Positions 19,024 through 27,760 of a stretch of DNA of 64,000 bases are shown piece by piece. Position 1 is the first letter of the stretch; every line of letters starts with the position of its first letter. A program made the position numbers and the translations under genes. The stretch is from assembly GCF_004354985.1 (NCBI RefSeq), contig NZ_SMSK01000005.1:62001-126000 (forward strand), in the 5' to 3' direction. The notes beneath the pieces were generated by a model. It was not told the DNA's origin, ran no database searches, and saw only the letters and a program-made list of their open reading frames with translations. This DNA comes from Segetibacter sp. 3557_3 (lineage in GTDB: Bacteria > Bacteroidota > Bacteroidia > Chitinophagales > Chitinophagaceae).

Positions 19024-19182
19024 GGATAACACGGATTAAAATGATCTTAATCGGATTTTGGTGAAATCCATCCATCTTCTAAAACAATCCTTTTTGCTTC
19101 GGCTTTGAACAAAATGGATAAATTTTCTGCTTCGCAGAACGATAAAGCGTACCTATCCGTTTATCCCTGTCATCCGTGTTCC
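19024..19182. repeat. Inverted clusters of ACACGGAT-type motifs
   Basis: GGATAACACGGATTA at 19024-19038 faces, about 115 bases on, ATCCGTTTATCCC (19155-19167) and CATCCGTGTTCC (19171-19182), which read GGAACACGGATG and GGGATAAACGGAT on the other strand. The arrangement looks like the ends of a small decayed mobile cassette, with no intact frame inside. Confidence 0.5.
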
Positions 19183-19256
19183 ATTTTAAGCCGCTAAGAA
19201 GAAGTGTCCACACGGTAGCTCTTATACCGGTGAACCCACATCGCCGTGGCTTTCCA

Positions 19257-20129
19257 TCAGAGTCTAACCCAATGCTTCGGAATAAGGTCACGGGTGTCCA
19301 GTTTAGCCTTGTCGAACCAATTAGCAGGTGCAACCACGATCTTTCGGGAATAATTGTTTAACCAGGCAGCCCACCAGCTAAAACTGCTGTTTGCAATGAT
19401 ATTATGCCTGCACTGGCTCATCAGCCAAAAATCTTCCAGGTGAGATTTACTCGTTGCACCGGAAACAACGGTCACCCCTGGTGCCAGGGGTAAGTTCTGC
19501 ATTACCCATGATGGATCATCGGTAAAAACATAGTAGGTGGGCTGAGTTACCTTGGTACGTATATGCGCAATGCCCTTCTGGTAATATTCCAGGCCAAGTT
19601 CAGCATAATAGTTCTGTACAGTCGTAGCCGAATAATCGCCACGCCTGATGTGCAGGGCAACGCTCTCTTCCTGTTGTAGTTGCCTGGCGAAATCTTCCAG
19701 GTGCACCATCAGGCCTGCCCTAAATCCAAATCGACTACGTATTTCCTTTTCGTTGGGTTTGAAGTATTGTTCACTTTGCCGGTACCCTTTCAGGTAGATC
19801 TGCCTCCCGGCAGCGTAAAAATGGTGATCAAATGTAAAGCGGGCCTCCTTATAAATTTCACGTTTATGCGGCGGAAGAAGCTTTTGCAGAAGCTTCTTAA
19901 GTAATGACTCTTCCAGGTAAGGTTGAAGCTCCACCCTTGTTGCAATTTCGGGGGGTTCCTGTAAATAAGCCAGGTCGAAGTTGCGGATGGTACCGATCTG
20001 TTCATCCGGTTCTCCGAGCAGGCTGGTGTCAACTTTAACTGGAACCTGATGATGAAGCGCCAGGCTTAATCCTGCCGCATACTGGAACAACTGGTTGCCG
20101 AGCCCGCCTTTAAGTTGAACGATGATCAT
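19257..20129 (-). CDS. Alpha-1,2-fucosyltransferase-like glycosyltransferase (GT11)
   Basis: A 290-residue cytosolic glycosyltransferase of family GT11, which moves fucose from GDP-fucose to a galactose O-2. Family motifs are the N-terminal GGLGNQLFQYA (8-18), the donor-binding H160-I-R-R-G-D-Y166, YVFTDDPSW and NSSFSWWAAWLN near the C-terminus. It has no signal peptide or membrane segment. It probably builds a surface glycan or exopolysaccharide; the acceptor is unknown. It is isolated from other glycan genes except the two FkbM methyltransferases 4-6 kb away. It starts at ATG. Confidence 0.9.
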   Translation of the reverse strand: MIIVQLKGGLGNQLFQYAAGLSLALHHQVPVKVDTSLLGEPDEQIGTIRNFDLAYLQEPPEIATRVELQPYLEESLLKKLLQKLLPPHKREIYKEARFTFDHHFYAAGRQIYLKGYRQSEQYFKPNEKEIRSRFGFRAGLMVHLEDFARQLQQEESVALHIRRGDYSATTVQNYYAELGLEYYQKGIAHIRTKVTQPTYYVFTDDPSWVMQNLPLAPGVTVVSGATSKSHLEDFWLMSQCRHNIIANSSFSWWAAWLNNYSRKIVVAPANWFDKAKLDTRDLIPKHWVRL

Positions 20130-20424
20130 AATAAAGTTAAGTCAGGTTGAGCAGGTCAGGTCATCTTGGTTCGACACCTATTGCTAGTGACCAGTTCTGC
20201 AACACTGATAGTTGAAGAATAGCAAATTTTCTGCAATCATAATACTTTCCAACACGCTTTCCGACCATCTTCGCGAAACTTCCGTCGTTAACACATAAGT
20301 TTTCGACACCCATTATTTTTGACTTCCAAATGTCTGGTTTAGCCTATTCTTCACCGGCTTGGTTCAACGTTATTCAAATATCTTCACAAAGGTTACGTTT
20401 AACTTTTAAGCAAATCGCAGTTTA

Positions 20425-23400
20425 ATGAATCGTGGCATATTTGGGTTTCTAATCCTCATCATCCTGCAACAATTCAACGTGTCGGCACAGGTAAATCTTT
20501 CCGCAGGACTTGTTGCTCACTATCCGTTGGATGGGAATGGTAATGATGTGAGTGGCAATAATCATCATGGTGTTCTTGTGAATGGAACAACATTTTCGGG
20601 CAACAGGATGGGTGTTGCCAATACTGCAGGATTGTTCGATGGATCGGACGACTACATAAGAGTAAGGGATAACGGAGCTTTTTCAACTCCAACTCACAGT
20701 CTGGTAATCTGGTTTCAAACAGAAACAAATAATCTGCAAAATCTTGTCGGAAAACGGGATTTCACTACAACGGCCGGCTCGGGAGGCGCACAATACCAGT
20801 TTTTCATTAACTATCCTCCTTTCCCCGGTATCGGCTCAAACCTGGTCGGCAACAATTCGAGTTGTAATAGTACCTCTTCGAGTAGCTATATAAATACAAA
20901 CGACTGGATTTGTATCAATCGCTGGTATATGGCAGTAATAACATATGACGGCAGTTTACATAAAATCTATATTGACGGTGTTTTGAAACGAACTTCTAAT
21001 GCTGGTTTTCCTTCGCTTCTTACAGGTTGCAATAGCGACCTGCGTTTTGGTAACTGGTGGGCGGGTGATCTACTTCCTTTTAAAGGCAAGATGGATGACA
21101 TAAGATGGTACAACCGGGCTATAAACCAGGCGGAGGTGAACGCATTGTATGACAATTCACACCAACCCCTTGTTGACTTTGAGTACAAACAATTGTTATG
21201 TTCGCCACAAACGGTTGAATTCACAAACAGGAGCGGGGTCAATGGCAATGTCAGCTGGACCTTCGGCGATGGAAGATTAACCACAACTGTAAACCCTAGC
21301 CATAACTACACGAATTATGGAACATACACCGTGAAAATGGTGAGCACTTTTACAAACACTTGTAAAGACAGTGTTACCAAGACAATCCCGATCAACCGGC
21401 CGGTGGACGGCAACGTGATTGCAGCTATGGATACATCAATTTGCCTTGGGCAGGTCGTTCTGCTTTCAACCGTTTCAAATAGCCTGAGTAATTGCTGGTC
21501 GCCGGCAGGTGATCTTAACAGTTCTACTTCCTTAAACCCTCTTGCAACACCAGCGGTTAGTACAACATATTCAGTAAATTCACTTGTACAAGGAAACAAT
21601 CTTGTGGCTAATGGTGGGTTTGATAACGGCGCCGTTGGATTTACATCCGATTACAGCCTCGCTTCTTCAAACACTGCTGACGGACAATTTACTGTTGCAA
21701 ATACAGCCACACCCTGGAATACTAACTTTCAACTTTGTACCGGTCATAATGGCGCAGGCAACATGTTGATCGTAAATGGAAACTCAGTTGCCGGTGCAAA
21801 AGTCTGGACCCAAACCATAGCTGTTAGCGCAAATACTAATTATGCATTCTCCACATGGATACAATCGCTTTCTGCAACCAACCCTGCCAACCTGATATTT
21901 TCTGTTAATGGCATTCGCTTTGGCAATAGCATTATTGGTGCAGGAAGCACATGTCAATGGAACCGATTTTATGCAACATGGAACTCCGGAAGTGCGACCA
22001 CTGCAGTTATCTCAATTATCAATCAAAACACAACGCCAACCGGAAACGATTTTGCTTTAGATGAGATCTCTTTTGCTGAGGCATTGCTGCAGCGCGACTC
22101 TATTCGGGTGAATGTATCTTCAGCTAAAATCAATGCGGGACCTGACACATCCATTTGCCCGGGCATTTCCATTCAACTAAATGCCCTCGGTGGGTCCAGC
22201 TACACCTGGCAACCATCAGCAACATTGAGTTCAACAAGTATTTCCAACCCCATCGCTTTCCCGCTTTCTACAACCGAATATATTGTTGAGTCGTCCGACG
22301 TGGGGGGATGTTTGGGACGTGATACAATCAAGATTGCTGTCTTACCCACACCCGTAATCTCTCTTACCAACGACACGTTGATTTGTACGGGCACTCAGCT
22401 GCAGTTACTGGCTGGGGGTGGAGCGACATACCAGTGGTTACCTTCGGAAACACTTTCCGCATTAAACATTCCAAATCCTACAGCCAAGCCAATAGGTACA
22501 ACCAAATATACCGTAGAGGTTACTGGGCAAAACGGCTGTAAAAAACAAGACTCAGTTATGGTTGTGGTCGCTACCCGGCCGATTTTGACTGTTGGAAAAG
22601 ATACTTCAATCTGCAGTGGTAGTTCTATACAGTTGTTTGCAAGCTCCGACGTGCCTGCGACCTATACCTGGCACCCGGCAAGTAGTTTGAATAATTCAAC
22701 TGTGTCTAATCCGGTTGCAATACCGTTAAATAACACCAGCTACAGTGTGATCGCCAGTTCAGCGGCAGGTTGCGAATCTTATGATACCATCACTGTCGGT
22801 CTTGTAAGTGGTCCTGCGATTCAGAAAAGTAGCGACACTACGGTTTGCACCAATAGTTCGGTCCCTATATTTGCTTCGGGAGGAATTGCATATCGCTGGG
22901 AGCCTGCAGCCGGTCTGTCGAACCCGCTAATCAGTAATCCAATTGCTCAACCTGTATCGAATACTGTTTACAAGGTATTTGTCACCGGTAATAACGGTTG
23001 CACATCAACCGACTCCGTATCCATTAAGGTCAGGTCTAAATCCACATTCACAATCCAGCCCTCAAGTCCTTCTGTCTGCTCCGGCGATTCTATTTTACTT
23101 TCAGCTACCGGTGGCAACACTTATGAATGGATCCCTGCTAATCTCGCAAGATCACCATCGAGCAGTTCAACGCTTGTCTCACCGACTGCAACTACTTTGA
23201 TCAGGGTTCGGATCTCCGATCGTACTTGCAATATCACAGATACGTTATCAACTTTAATTACGGTAAACCCGATCCCGAAGGTGAGCATATCGAGTTCAAA
23301 TGATCTAAGTTGCAGTTCTCCTCAAACCCAACTTAACGCATCAGGGGCGCTTCGTTATACCTGGAGTCCCACCTCAGGGCTCAGTGATCCGAATATCGCC

Positions 23401-23790
23401 AATCCCGTTGCCAGTCCACAATCAACAACTACTTACCTGCTTACAGCTACGTCTGGCTTAGGGTGTAAAAGTTACAATAGCATAAGCATCAAAGTAGATC
23501 CAACTATAGGCACGGGCTTACTTCTATTGCCAACTGCGTTTACTCCAAACAATGATGGTAAGAATGATTGCTTCGGATTAAAAAGCTGGGGAACAGTTAC
23601 AGATCTGAAGCTGACAATTTTCAACAGGTGGGGGCAAAAAGTATTTGAAACAAGCAACAGTTCAGACTGTTGGGATGGTAATTTCCGGGGAGTTCAGCAA
23701 CAATCGGGAGCTTTTGTCTACATGGTTACCGGAACTACGCTGTGTTCCGGTAAAATATTTAGAAAAGGAACTATAGTTCTGTTGCGTTGA
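20425..23790 (+). CDS. Giant T9SS surface protein: LamG, PKD, tandem repeats, gliding-type CTD
   Basis: A 1121-residue secreted adhesin-like protein. Order of parts: signal peptide (1-21, ending NVSA-Q); a LamG/concanavalin-like domain (about 25-245; GLVAHYPLDGNGND ... DDIRWYNRAI); a PKD domain (about 250-330; VSWTFGDG); a beta-sandwich domain (about 390-555); then about six repeats of roughly 75-90 residues, each with D-T-S-I-C near the start, Y-x-W-x-P in the middle and a following S-N-P-x-A. The last 90 residues (LLPTAFTPNNDGKND ... IFNRWGQKVFE ... CWDGNFRG) are the gliding-motility-associated C-terminal domain, a type B T9SS sorting signal. It is probably displayed on or released from the cell surface. 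The ligand is unknown. Confidence 0.9.
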   Translation: MNRGIFGFLILIILQQFNVSAQVNLSAGLVAHYPLDGNGNDVSGNNHHGVLVNGTTFSGNRMGVANTAGLFDGSDDYIRVRDNGAFSTPTHSLVIWFQTETNNLQNLVGKRDFTTTAGSGGAQYQFFINYPPFPGIGSNLVGNNSSCNSTSSSSYINTNDWICINRWYMAVITYDGSLHKIYIDGVLKRTSNAGFPSLLTGCNSDLRFGNWWAGDLLPFKGKMDDIRWYNRAINQAEVNALYDNSHQPLVDFEYKQLLCSPQTVEFTNRSGVNGNVSWTFGDGRLTTTVNPSHNYTNYGTYTVKMVSTFTNTCKDSVTKTIPINRPVDGNVIAAMDTSICLGQVVLLSTVSNSLSNCWSPAGDLNSSTSLNPLATPAVSTTYSVNSLVQGNNLVANGGFDNGAVGFTSDYSLASSNTADGQFTVANTATPWNTNFQLCTGHNGAGNMLIVNGNSVAGAKVWTQTIAVSANTNYAFSTWIQSLSATNPANLIFSVNGIRFGNSIIGAGSTCQWNRFYATWNSGSATTAVISIINQNTTPTGNDFALDEISFAEALLQRDSIRVNVSSAKINAGPDTSICPGISIQLNALGGSSYTWQPSATLSSTSISNPIAFPLSTTEYIVESSDVGGCLGRDTIKIAVLPTPVISLTNDTLICTGTQLQLLAGGGATYQWLPSETLSALNIPNPTAKPIGTTKYTVEVTGQNGCKKQDSVMVVVATRPILTVGKDTSICSGSSIQLFASSDVPATYTWHPASSLNNSTVSNPVAIPLNNTSYSVIASSAAGCESYDTITVGLVSGPAIQKSSDTTVCTNSSVPIFASGGIAYRWEPAAGLSNPLISNPIAQPVSNTVYKVFVTGNNGCTSTDSVSIKVRSKSTFTIQPSSPSVCSGDSILLSATGGNTYEWIPANLARSPSSSSTLVSPTATTLIRVRISDRTCNITDTLSTLITVNPIPKVSISSSNDLSCSSPQTQLNASGALRYTWSPTSGLSDPNIANPVASPQSTTTYLLTATSGLGCKSYNSISIKVDPTIGTGLLLLPTAFTPNNDGKNDCFGLKSWGTVTDLKLTIFNRWGQKVFETSNSSDCWDGNFRGVQQQSGAFVYMVTGTTLCSGKIFRKGTIVLLR

Positions 23791-23954
23791 AACAGACGCA
23801 AACCAATGTCGGGATGGCTCAAGCTTCACGCACACCGTTGAGTTCTTTCGCTGTGTTTAGAACACTCTTGAATTGATCACAAATATTTGTTAGCAACACT
23901 TTTTCCAAAAACTAACTTGCTAAAGAGAAAGGAAGTATAAAAAAAGTATAATGC

Positions 23955-24731
23955 TTAACTACTTTTGAAATAGATGTCTCCAAATGAGGTGGAGATAAAC
24001 TCCTGGCTGGCGATGTGGGCTTTAAATGTTTCGTAATTCATCCATTCCTTAAAAGCCCAGCTCATAGACTCACCAATGCTGTAGTTATAAACTCCGGTTG
24101 AGGAAATGTCGTTTAGAAGACCGACACAAGTGGAAACATGGTCATTCATTTCCGGAACACAGTACTCGAATGATAAGTACGGTATGGGCGTATGCAATCC
24201 CCTTAACACTTGCGGCTCATAGCCTTCTACATCAATCTTGCAAAATTTAGGAACACCATATTTAGCAATCTGGTTATCGAGGGTCGAAATCGGAACCTTA
24301 ATTGTTCCGTTCCACTTACTAAAACGAAATCGATCACGGGTGCTTTCAATATACGTTTTACTAAATGACGAAACGGTGGTATCGGAAGCGATGTGCATTT
24401 CCAGCTCACCGCTTGCCTCGGCAAGCCCGATGTTTTCGATTGTTATTAAGTCTGCAAACTTTTCTTTTAGGGTTGCTACGCAGGCAGGTTGAGGTTCAAC
24501 TGCAACAACCTTAGCACCACAGGCAAGAAAAGCTTCTACCCTGTTTCCTACGTTGGCACCCACATCAAATACCATATCTCCGGGCATAACAAATTGCCGG
24601 TAAAAAGCCGTCCGGGCAGGTAAAAGTTGCTTGTCGATTTTATTTTGTAAATCCTCGTTTTTCTTTCGTTTATAACGCTGATAACTCTCGTTAAGTGGAG
24701 TATACCTGAGCAGTTTATCAACCAAGCCCAT
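23955..24731 (-). CDS. FkbM family methyltransferase (first)
   Basis: A 258-residue SAM-dependent methyltransferase of the FkbM family. The SAM-binding motif I is VFDVGANVGNR (about 56-66), followed by VVAVEPQP, LITIENIGLA and the family block KIDVEGYEPQVLRGL. FkbM enzymes O-methylate sugars, polyketides or lipids; in bacteria with surface glycans they usually methylate glycan hydroxyls. It is a single gene with a TACCTTTG element 23 bases before the ATG. A second, divergent FkbM homologue lies 1.1 kb away. Confidence 0.9.
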   Translation of the reverse strand: MGLVDKLLRYTPLNESYQRYKRKKNEDLQNKIDKQLLPARTAFYRQFVMPGDMVFDVGANVGNRVEAFLACGAKVVAVEPQPACVATLKEKFADLITIENIGLAEASGELEMHIASDTTVSSFSKTYIESTRDRFRFSKWNGTIKVPISTLDNQIAKYGVPKFCKIDVEGYEPQVLRGLHTPIPYLSFEYCVPEMNDHVSTCVGLLNDISSTGVYNYSIGESMSWAFKEWMNYETFKAHIASQEFISTSFGDIYFKSS

Positions 24732-24754
24732 AAATCGCAGTTTTCGTTTAACAG

Positions 24755-24762
24755 CAAAGGTA
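24755..24762 (-). promoter_or_regulatory. Putative -7 element (TACCTTTG) for the FkbM gene
   Basis: Minus-strand match to TAnnTTTG, 23 bases before the ATG at 24731; the same octamer precedes rpsT. Confidence 0.42.
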
Positions 24763-25006
24763 ACAATCCTTGAACTTCATAGGCCTTTTAAGAACATTGA
24801 AGCATTGATTAAGAATGTTTGAGGTGATGTTTTCAAACGGGTTAATGCGATACAATCCTTCCGCTGACACCTTATACCCTATCGCGTATAAGCTTGAGCT
24901 AACAATAAAGACCACTAACATGCGTTTTCTTACCGCCTGTTGGCAGCATTCGTTTTTTGGCCACAGTCATCTTCAACTCATGATCACCTAACCCTTAACC
25001 ACCCAG

Positions 25007-25696
25007 ATGAAATTATTTTGTAACGTTTGTATTATTGTGTTTGCTTGTACTACCTTAAGTGTGTCATGCACTAAAAAGGAGATCATCACCAGGACAACAA
25101 CGGATACTGTCCTGCTCCGGGCTATTGATACAAATTTTTTAATGAATGCCAGGAGCTGGATTGGCTTCAGTTATCAATCTCTTGGCCTTATCGACTCGGG
25201 CGCGTCCTCGTATGTGACCACACCAGAGGGTATTCGCTTTAGAGGTCAGGGGTATCGGCTTGGAACAAGAATTCAGACCAAATCGGAAATCGGCATTTAC
25301 AATAAGACACTTTATTTTAAATGGAAGGGTAATGGAGGGGGGCAATTTGCGGCTTTTGTAGTTCAGTTGAAATATGATCCATTTACGAATGATGGACAGG
25401 TTCCCATTCAGGGTGTGGACCTCGCAACGTTTTCTGTAAACGGCACAGTGCCGGGTTCAACTTTAATCCAGAATGATACCTGGTACTATACCAGGGTACA
25501 GCCGGTTACTGGTACCGACAACTACCAGGTAATTACTGCTTTTGGTAACTATAACCACCTTGGAGGAAACGTGATCGCAATGAGAACAGTTCCGATTTAT
25601 ACCAAGTCCGGCTTTCTGGCAGTTCGAATGGGGGATTGTTATGCCGGTATTGCAGCCTTTGGTGTGTTAGGAGAATGTAGGATTGCCTCAAACTAG
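25007..25696 (+). CDS. Hypothetical lipoprotein
   Basis: I do not recognise the family. The 229-residue product has a lipoprotein signal ending L-S-V-S-C (cysteine 21), so it is likely anchored in the outer or inner membrane. The mature part is rich in beta-strand-like alternation, Gly and aromatic residues (SWIGFSYQSLGLID, TLYFKWKGNGGGQFAAF) and looks like a single beta-sandwich domain. Only one further cysteine pair is seen near the C-terminus (MGDCYAG, LGECRIA). It sits between two FkbM methyltransferase genes. Transcription is divergent from the first and convergent with the second. Confidence 0.75.
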   Translation: MKLFCNVCIIVFACTTLSVSCTKKEIITRTTTDTVLLRAIDTNFLMNARSWIGFSYQSLGLIDSGASSYVTTPEGIRFRGQGYRLGTRIQTKSEIGIYNKTLYFKWKGNGGGQFAAFVVQLKYDPFTNDGQVPIQGVDLATFSVNGTVPGSTLIQNDTWYYTRVQPVTGTDNYQVITAFGNYNHLGGNVIAMRTVPIYTKSGFLAVRMGDCYAGIAAFGVLGECRIASN

Positions 25697-25753
25697 TTTG
25701 ACCGCCCATCGTTTACAAACACACAGGCCTTTCCGAAAGGTCCTGGCTGCGCC

Positions 25754-25824
25754 TGCCCGCATTGCCTGTCTTAAGCTGGGCTGACATCACGTTAGCCCGG
25801 CTTAGGTTTCAGCGTTTGCGGGCA
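25754..25824. terminator. Nested two-stem hairpin between convergent genes
   Basis: Outer arms TGCCCGCA (25754-25761) and TGCGGGCA (25817-25824) enclose inner arms AAGCTGGGCT (25773-25782) and AGCCCGGCTT (25794-25803, one G-T pair). It sits between the lipoprotein and the convergent second FkbM gene. No long T-run follows, so its role as a bidirectional terminator is likely but not certain. Confidence 0.55.
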
Positions 25825-25832
25825 TTAGTATC

Positions 25833-26531
25833 CTAAGGCGAATTGAGTTTCCAATGCTCCCAGACAAATTCATACATGTACATGGGGTTGTGGGTTTTCG
25901 CCAGGCCGGCTTTGATCTTTTCCATCTTCGTTTTCGCATCAGGTACAAAGTTGTGAAACTGGATTAGAAGTTGTTTAACCCGTTGTATGTGTCCGTCTGC
26001 TATCAGTTGCTCGAGCAGGTCATATTCACCTCCCTCGATGTTTATCTTCATCAAGTCTATAACACCGATGTTATGTTGCCGCACAAACGCATCAAATGCC
26101 TTCATTTGGATGGTTTCGGTAGGCTTGGCTGAAAGGCTTTCGTTATGTATTGACGAGGCAAATTGATCAATACTTATGCTCGCTTCGTAAGTTTTGCTTG
26201 CCAGGCCAAATTGAAAGACCTGCATCTTGTCATTTTGCGCGAACCTTCCTTTTATCAGGTTATAATAATCCATCACCGGCTCAAATATGAAAAGGCTGCA
26301 ATTGTACCTGGCGTATACATCGCTTGACCATTGGCCCTCATAACCCCCAAGGTCAAAAACAATGGATTGTTCCGTAATTCCTTCAAAACTGCTCCGTTTC
26401 AAATTATGTAAGTCCTCGTTGTACCATCGCTGTAGCGCTCTAAACTGTGGATCGGAACTGTGTTGAATTCGCTTGATGGACTCATCAAGAATGTTTCTTG
26501 CTTTACCTAATACTTTAACGATAACTGACAT
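25833..26531 (-). CDS. FkbM family methyltransferase (second)
   Basis: A 232-residue SAM-dependent methyltransferase, recognisable by VFDLGGYEGQWSSDV (motif I, about 58-72), SLFIFEPV, FGLASKTYEAS and the FkbM block MKINIEGGEYDLLEQL. It is only distantly similar to the neighbouring FkbM gene, so the pair is not a recent duplication. Its N-terminal 50 residues are basic and helical. Likely an O-methyltransferase acting on a sugar or other glycan-linked hydroxyl. It lies convergent with the lipoprotein gene and next to the T6SS module, with no operon partner. Confidence 0.85.
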   Translation of the reverse strand: MSVIVKVLGKARNILDESIKRIQHSSDPQFRALQRWYNEDLHNLKRSSFEGITEQSIVFDLGGYEGQWSSDVYARYNCSLFIFEPVMDYYNLIKGRFAQNDKMQVFQFGLASKTYEASISIDQFASSIHNESLSAKPTETIQMKAFDAFVRQHNIGVIDLMKINIEGGEYDLLEQLIADGHIQRVKQLLIQFHNFVPDAKTKMEKIKAGLAKTHNPMYMYEFVWEHWKLNSP

Positions 26532-26745
26532 GTCTGGGTCTGGTGGTAGATTTCAGGTGCAAGATACGTGGAAGACGAACTTAACGGGTGAGCAGGTTCA
26601 AGGTAAAGATAGCCTGGTCCCCGGAAACATTTAATTCCCAGCTGAGCGAGGTTACCAAAGTAGGGTGCAATCGTTCAAGAGCAAATGCATCCACTGCTCA
26701 CAACTACTTAGCTTAACACGCTGATGCACAAACTTAGCTGTGTTC

Positions 26746-27033
26746 CTAACTCTCCCGGCCGCTAACTACGATCACCTTTACTGTTACCCAACTATAACCA
26801 TTTCCAGGTAATCGGTCTTCAGGGACAAGATATCCGCCTGGCCAAAAGCGACGGTATGATAATTCTTCAATCGGGAGCTCTGCCTTTTCGATTACAAACC
26901 CGCATCCCGAGGAGCCGTAAATGGAATAAATTAAACTGGTTAGATCTTTAAAGCGACACACAATGTTATTGCTGCCACTCTCGAAATGGCTTAGCTGCTC
27001 AAGCAATTTAAACCACTGACTAGCAACGTACAT
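26746..27033 (-). CDS. Small hypothetical protein upstream of hcp
   Basis: A 95-residue frame that I do not recognise. Its codon use and composition look coding (CRFKDLTSLIYSIYGSSGCGF, RRFWPGGYLVPEDRLPGNGY) and no better frame covers the region. It has no signal peptide or membrane segment. It is divergent from the hcp gene, 334 bases away. It could be a real small protein, a fragment of a larger decayed gene, or spurious. Overlapping frames just upstream on both strands are AT-rich and poor in protein-like features. Confidence 0.4.
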   Translation of the reverse strand: MYVASQWFKLLEQLSHFESGSNNIVCRFKDLTSLIYSIYGSSGCGFVIEKAELPIEELSYRRFWPGGYLVPEDRLPGNGYSWVTVKVIVVSGRES

Positions 27034-27367
27034 GGCAATCAGCCTTTCTTAAAAGCCGAAGAAGCTTGCTGAGCCGGAGCAACCATCAGGAATGGCCAAA
27101 GCCATTCAACCAAAACACAGTGGTAGTTTACGATTCCGCTTCCCTGATGACAATCGCAGTATGCCATATTAAAATTCCCGATCAATTTAAATTGAAAGTA
27201 ATGAATAAAAAATTTGCGGAACAACCAAGCATTCAACACAGAAAATATAAAGCAAAAACAGCTGAAAATATTTTTCTGGAATATAGTAGGTTTTACAAAA
27301 GAATATATATTTTGTTTAAATCTGAAAAGCCTCAATAACCAATTATTCATTACTTAAAACAACAATT
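27034..27367. other. AT-rich leader before hcp
   Basis: 334 bases, markedly AT-rich, between the small divergent frame and hcp. No TAnnTTTG element was seen near the hcp start. Open frames on both strands here are judged spurious. It presumably contains the hcp promoter. Confidence 0.4.
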
Positions 27368-27760
27368 ATGGCCTTTAAAGCAAACCTTAAAATAGGCAGT
27401 AAAGAGTTCGACGTAATCAGCTGCAATTATTCGTTACGCAGGGATGTTGACGCAAAGGGTCGTCCCGCATCCGGACTGTATGGCGGAACCATCAACCTTG
27501 CGTTGGAGTCTTCAGATGACACTTCTGTAATCGAGTCAATGGTAAACCAATACAAACCAATCGATGGCACCGTTACGTTCAAGAAAAGTGATGAGGACTC
27601 TAAGATGAAAGAAGTATCATTTGAAAAAGGGTATATCATCAACTTCGCAGAAAGCTTTGATATTATCGGGTCACAACCAATGCTCATTAATTTCACTGTT
27701 TCTGCACAAAAAATTAAAATAGGAAATGCAGAACACAAAAATGACTGGCCCGGAAACTAA
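27368..27760 (+). CDS. tssD: Type VI secretion tube protein TssD (Hcp), Bacteroidota type
   Basis: The 130-residue protein matches the Bacteroidota TssD/Hcp family, which stacks as hexameric rings to form the inner tube of the contractile type VI secretion system (subtype iii). Recognisable features are MAFKANLKIGSKEFDV, the central RRDVDAKGRPASGLYGG block and the C-terminal LINFTVSAQKIKIGN. It has no signal peptide, as expected. A VgrG gene follows 690 bases later on the same strand. No sheath, baseplate or membrane-complex genes (tssB, C, E, F, G, K, P-R, ClpV) occur in the window, so it belongs to an orphan module. Confidence 0.92.
   Translation: MAFKANLKIGSKEFDVISCNYSLRRDVDAKGRPASGLYGGTINLALESSDDTSVIESMVNQYKPIDGTVTFKKSDEDSKMKEVSFEKGYIINFAESFDIIGSQPMLINFTVSAQKIKIGNAEHKNDWPGN

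Larger units (their letters stand above)
18881..19256. other. Convergent intergenic region with repeat copy C and ACACGGAT motifs
   Basis: 376 bases between convergent gene ends. It holds dispersed repeat copy C and, 30-190 bases later, two inverted clusters of CGGAT-type motifs. No intact gene is visible. Confidence 0.55.

Noticed and set aside
20150-20240. GGTTCGACACC as a possible tRNA T-arm
   Set aside because: No acceptor stem, D-arm or anticodon arm can be drawn around it.
23770-23810. TTGCGTT/AGACGCAA pairing after the giant surface protein gene as a terminator or repeat
   Set aside because: The pairing is short and imperfect, no T-run follows, and the repeat core is absent.
27066-27338. 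90-codon plus frame and 103-codon minus frame in the hcp leader
   Set aside because: Both are AT-rich, overlap each other on opposite strands and lack recognisable protein features.
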